This document shows, in pieces, positions 6,489 through 8,229 of a DNA stretch of 8,229 nucleotides. Numbering within the stretch: position 1 is the stretch's first letter; each line of letters opens with the position of its first letter. Source of the DNA: an uncultured Lachnospiraceae bacterium (GTDB lineage: Bacteria; Bacillota; Clostridia; Lachnospirales; Lachnospiraceae); assembly GCA_958446555.1 (NCBI GenBank), contig CAUCWU010000090.1:1-8229 (forward strand), given 5' to 3'. The notes beneath the pieces are model-generated. The model saw only the letters and a program-made list of their open reading frames with translations. It searched no databases and was not told where the DNA came from. Made by a program: the position numbers and the translations under genes.

Positions 6489-6932
6489 TTATAAAATCTT
6501 TCCCTGATCGACGAGTCCACTTAATGTGCGAAGTGTCTCTTCCATCGGTGTGGACTCATCATAGCGATGACAATAATACAGATCCAGATAGTCCATCTGC
6601 AGATTTTTCAAGGAACGATCAATATTTTCTACGATATGCTTTCTAGAAAGGCCGCGCTCATTTGCCTTGTCTCCTGTCGGAAAATAGACCTTGCTTGAGA
6701 CAACTAAACTGCTTCTTCGATAATCCTTTAGTACACGACCAAGAAACTTTTCTGCCTCTCCACCACTGTAAGCATCTGCACAGTCAAAAAAGTTGACACC
6801 CTTCTCATATGCATAGCGAATCGTTTCTTCTGCTGTTGCCACTTTGTCTGCACCTGCAAGATCTGTCATCCAGCTTCCCACTGCAATCTCACTTACCTTC
6901 AAACCTGATTTTCCCACGTTGCGATACTTCAT
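6489..6932 (-). pseudogene. Truncated aldo/keto reductase (C-terminal half missing)
   Basis: The product begins MKYRNVGKSGLKVSEIAVGSW, the typical start of the potassium-channel beta-subunit-like aldo/keto reductases, NADPH-dependent (alpha/beta)8-barrel enzymes that reduce aldehydes and ketones. All four catalytic-tetrad residues are visible: Asp53 and Tyr55 in DCADAYS, Lys81 in VVSSKVYFP and His122 in YYCHR. The frame stops after GKIL at residue 147, where homologues of roughly 310-330 residues continue with a segment like YIGVSEW. None of the three minus-strand frames beyond the stop restores it. The barrel and the cofactor-binding second half are therefore absent, and the protein is probably non-functional. 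The start at 6932 has GGAGG eight bases upstream (6941-6945). The same frame is open further to a TTG at 7013 without a ribosome site. A MerR-type promoter lies upstream at 7037-7067. Confidence 0.85.
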
Positions 6933-7036
6933 TTGACTCTCCTCCACTCTCATTAATTTCACTCTCAATGCCAAAGCGATTCTTTTGTTTGCGGCATTAT
7001 GTATCTTAGCCAAATTCGCTTTGATATTCTGCGTTT

Positions 7037-7067
7037 ACTATAGAGCTTCAAGTGTACTTGAAGTCAA
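7037..7067 (-). promoter_or_regulatory. MerR-family-type promoter/operator for the aldo/keto reductase
   Basis: On the minus strand, -35 TTGACT (7062-7067) and -10 TATAGT (7037-7042) are separated by 19 bases, two more than normal. Between them lies a near-perfect dyad, CTTCAAG-TACA-CTTGAAG (7046-7063), whose halves are exact complements. Long-spacer promoters with a central dyad are the known signature of MerR-family activators that untwist DNA. The dyad pattern resembles that of the aldehyde-responsive AdhR/NmlR-like subgroup, whose targets often include oxidoreductases. No merR gene is in the window. Confidence 0.8.
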
Positions 7068-7084
7068 GGGCTTTTTATAGGGAA

Positions 7085-7122
7085 TCGCAAGAAAATATTT
7101 TTATAATTTTTGCGAGATCTCG
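7085..7122. repeat. Inverted repeats downstream of the rhamnosidase gene
   Basis: TCGCAA (7085-7090) and TTGCGA (7110-7115) flank an AT-rich core and could form a hairpin. They overlap a 10-bp palindrome, CGAGATCTCG (7113-7122). The position just after the glycosidase stop suggests an mRNA end structure, but there is no clear T-tract, so a terminator is only possible. Confidence 0.35.
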
Positions 7123-7138
7123 GCTGCAAAATTGTAAA

Positions 7139-8229
7139 CTATATTGTCACCGTCTTTCCTGCTAGAAGTTCATACTCACCTCCGCGATAAATCAGTGTAC
7201 CACCATCGCAGTCGGCTGTCACTGACAGAACTTTTCCGTCGAATACTAGGTGAACCGATCCGTTTTCAACTGGAACGATGCAATCAAAATTTCCTAAAAG
7301 CTCGATGTCTGGTGCGACACGAAACTGCTTGTAGCCGACCTCGGTTGGCTCCACTCCTAGGAAATATTTGCCTAGCAGATAAATTGGACTTGCGCCCCAC
7401 GCATGGCAAAGACTCTTTCCATATGGATCGTCATACATCGCATACTTGTCGTTTCCTGTCTCGTTTGGATCGTAGGTTTCCCAGATGGTAGCTGCTCCTT
7501 CGTCAAGAATTGCACCCCAATATTCCTTCAAGCGGTGAAGCACCTCTTTCTTCTTGCCCAACTTGCATAATGCCTCAAGCTCATAGAATTTAAAATACGG
7601 AGTTGTAATCTGTGTGATTGCATCATTTGTGATGACAGACTCATAGATCTGCGCACAACGCTTTTCGTCTGCAATGTCAAAGAGAATCGCAAACAAATTG
7701 GCATGGCGTGTCACATGACGTTTTCCGGATGCGAAACTGTCAATATAGGCTTTCTTTTCCTCATCCCAGAAAAATTGCTCAATTTGTTCTCTCAAGTTTT
7801 GTTCTTTCTTTGCATAGTCGATCTGGCAATCGGATTTTTCTTTCTGTACCAAGTCACCTTTTAAAGCCATCAATTTCTGAAGCTTTCCCATTGTGCGATA
7901 GCACATAGCAAGAAGCATCTGCTCAGCACAAAGTGCACCCGTCTTATCCATCTCTGACCAATCGATAAAGATCCAGTCACCTGATCGTCCGATGATAAAG
8001 CCATGTTCATCAAGCTGTCCGTCCAAAAATCCCATCATTGTCACCATCTTTGGCCAGATCATCTGAGCAAATTCGGTATCACCGCTGATTTTGTAGTAGC
8101 TGTCGATACTCATAATCCAGTACATTGAATAATCCAAAATCGTATTGATCTGCTGACGCACTGGATCGTTTCCACGAAGTCCCCAAATGGTTCTCTTTGT
8201 GATTTCATTATCGAAAAATAGATACGGAT
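7139..8229 (-). CDS. Alpha-L-rhamnosidase-like glycosidase (GH78-type), C-terminal part
   Basis: This enzyme family hydrolyses terminal alpha-L-rhamnose from plant glycans and flavonoid glycosides. About 363 codons are visible, and the frame runs open past the right edge (upstream residues read PYLFFDNEITKRTIWGLRGN), so the N-terminal domains and start are missing. The GTG at 8161 is an internal codon, not the start. The six-hairpin catalytic domain is recognisable by INTILDYSMYWIMSIDSYY, GDWIFIDWSEMDKTGALCAEQ, GAATIWETYDPNE (with a WE pair typical of the active site) and SLCHAWGASPIYLLGKYFLG. It is followed by a C-terminal beta domain of about 70 residues starting near GYKQFRVAPDIE. No signal peptide can be judged without the N-terminus. 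It is independent of the polyamine genes. The family assignment is fairly sure, but the exact linkage specificity is not. Confidence 0.85.
   Translation of the reverse strand, partial: PYLFFDNEITKRTIWGLRGNDPVRQQINTILDYSMYWIMSIDSYYKISGDTEFAQMIWPKMVTMMGFLDGQLDEHGFIIGRSGDWIFIDWSEMDKTGALCAEQMLLAMCYRTMGKLQKLMALKGDLVQKEKSDCQIDYAKKEQNLREQIEQFFWDEEKKAYIDSFASGKRHVTRHANLFAILFDIADEKRCAQIYESVITNDAITQITTPYFKFYELEALCKLGKKKEVLHRLKEYWGAILDEGAATIWETYDPNETGNDKYAMYDDPYGKSLCHAWGASPIYLLGKYFLGVEPTEVGYKQFRVAPDIELLGNFDCIVPVENGSVHLVFDGKVLSVTADCDGGTLIYRGGEYELLAGKTVTI

Noticed and set aside
7144..7491. 115-codon plus-strand frame opposite the rhamnosidase gene
   Set aside because: It is antisense to conserved GH78 motifs with no independent support.

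Overview
The window reads as a chromosomal segment of an anaerobic gut-type Firmicute, most likely a Clostridia/Lachnospiraceae relative. The basis is the protein similarity I recognise, the moderate GC, the AGGAGG-type ribosome sites, and the co-occurrence of a carboxyspermidine-type polyamine route with a plant-glycan glycosidase. The exact genus cannot be fixed by eye. All supported genes lie on the minus strand, so the window is transcribed right to left.

Right end (8229-6489): the C-terminal part of a GH78-like alpha-L-rhamnosidase. It is followed by a promoter with the 19-bp spacer and perfect dyad typical of MerR-family control (7037-7067). That promoter drives an aldo/keto reductase gene that keeps its catalytic N-terminal half but stops after 147 codons, so it is a probable pseudogene.

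Centre (6488-5781): about 700 bases without a protein gene. They hold a strong sigma-A promoter (6308-6336), a roughly 300-nt structured non-coding RNA closed by a long end-to-end stem, its intrinsic terminator (6005-6036), and a 171-bp palindrome-rich intergenic repeat (5833-6003).

Left part (5780-1): a compact five-gene polyamine operon. The order is speA (arginine decarboxylase family), speE (aminopropyltransferase), a carboxyspermidine dehydrogenase, nspC-like carboxy(nor)spermidine decarboxylase, and agmatine deiminase (cut by the window edge). Gaps are 13, 76, 3 and 18 bases. The 76-base gap exists because a 52-bp short relative of the 171-bp repeat lies between speE and the dehydrogenase. 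The likely flow is arginine to agmatine (SpeA), agmatine to N-carbamoylputrescine (AguA) and on to putrescine by an amidase expected just beyond the left edge. Putrescine plus aspartate semialdehyde then gives carboxyspermidine (dehydrogenase), which is decarboxylated to spermidine (NspC).

The points most worth a second look are these. A speE homologue with an altered substrate-pocket motif sits among genes for the route that does not need decarboxylated S-adenosylmethionine, and no speD is visible. The structured RNA lies upstream of the operon. The two repeat copies share ends and one hairpin motif and differ greatly in length.
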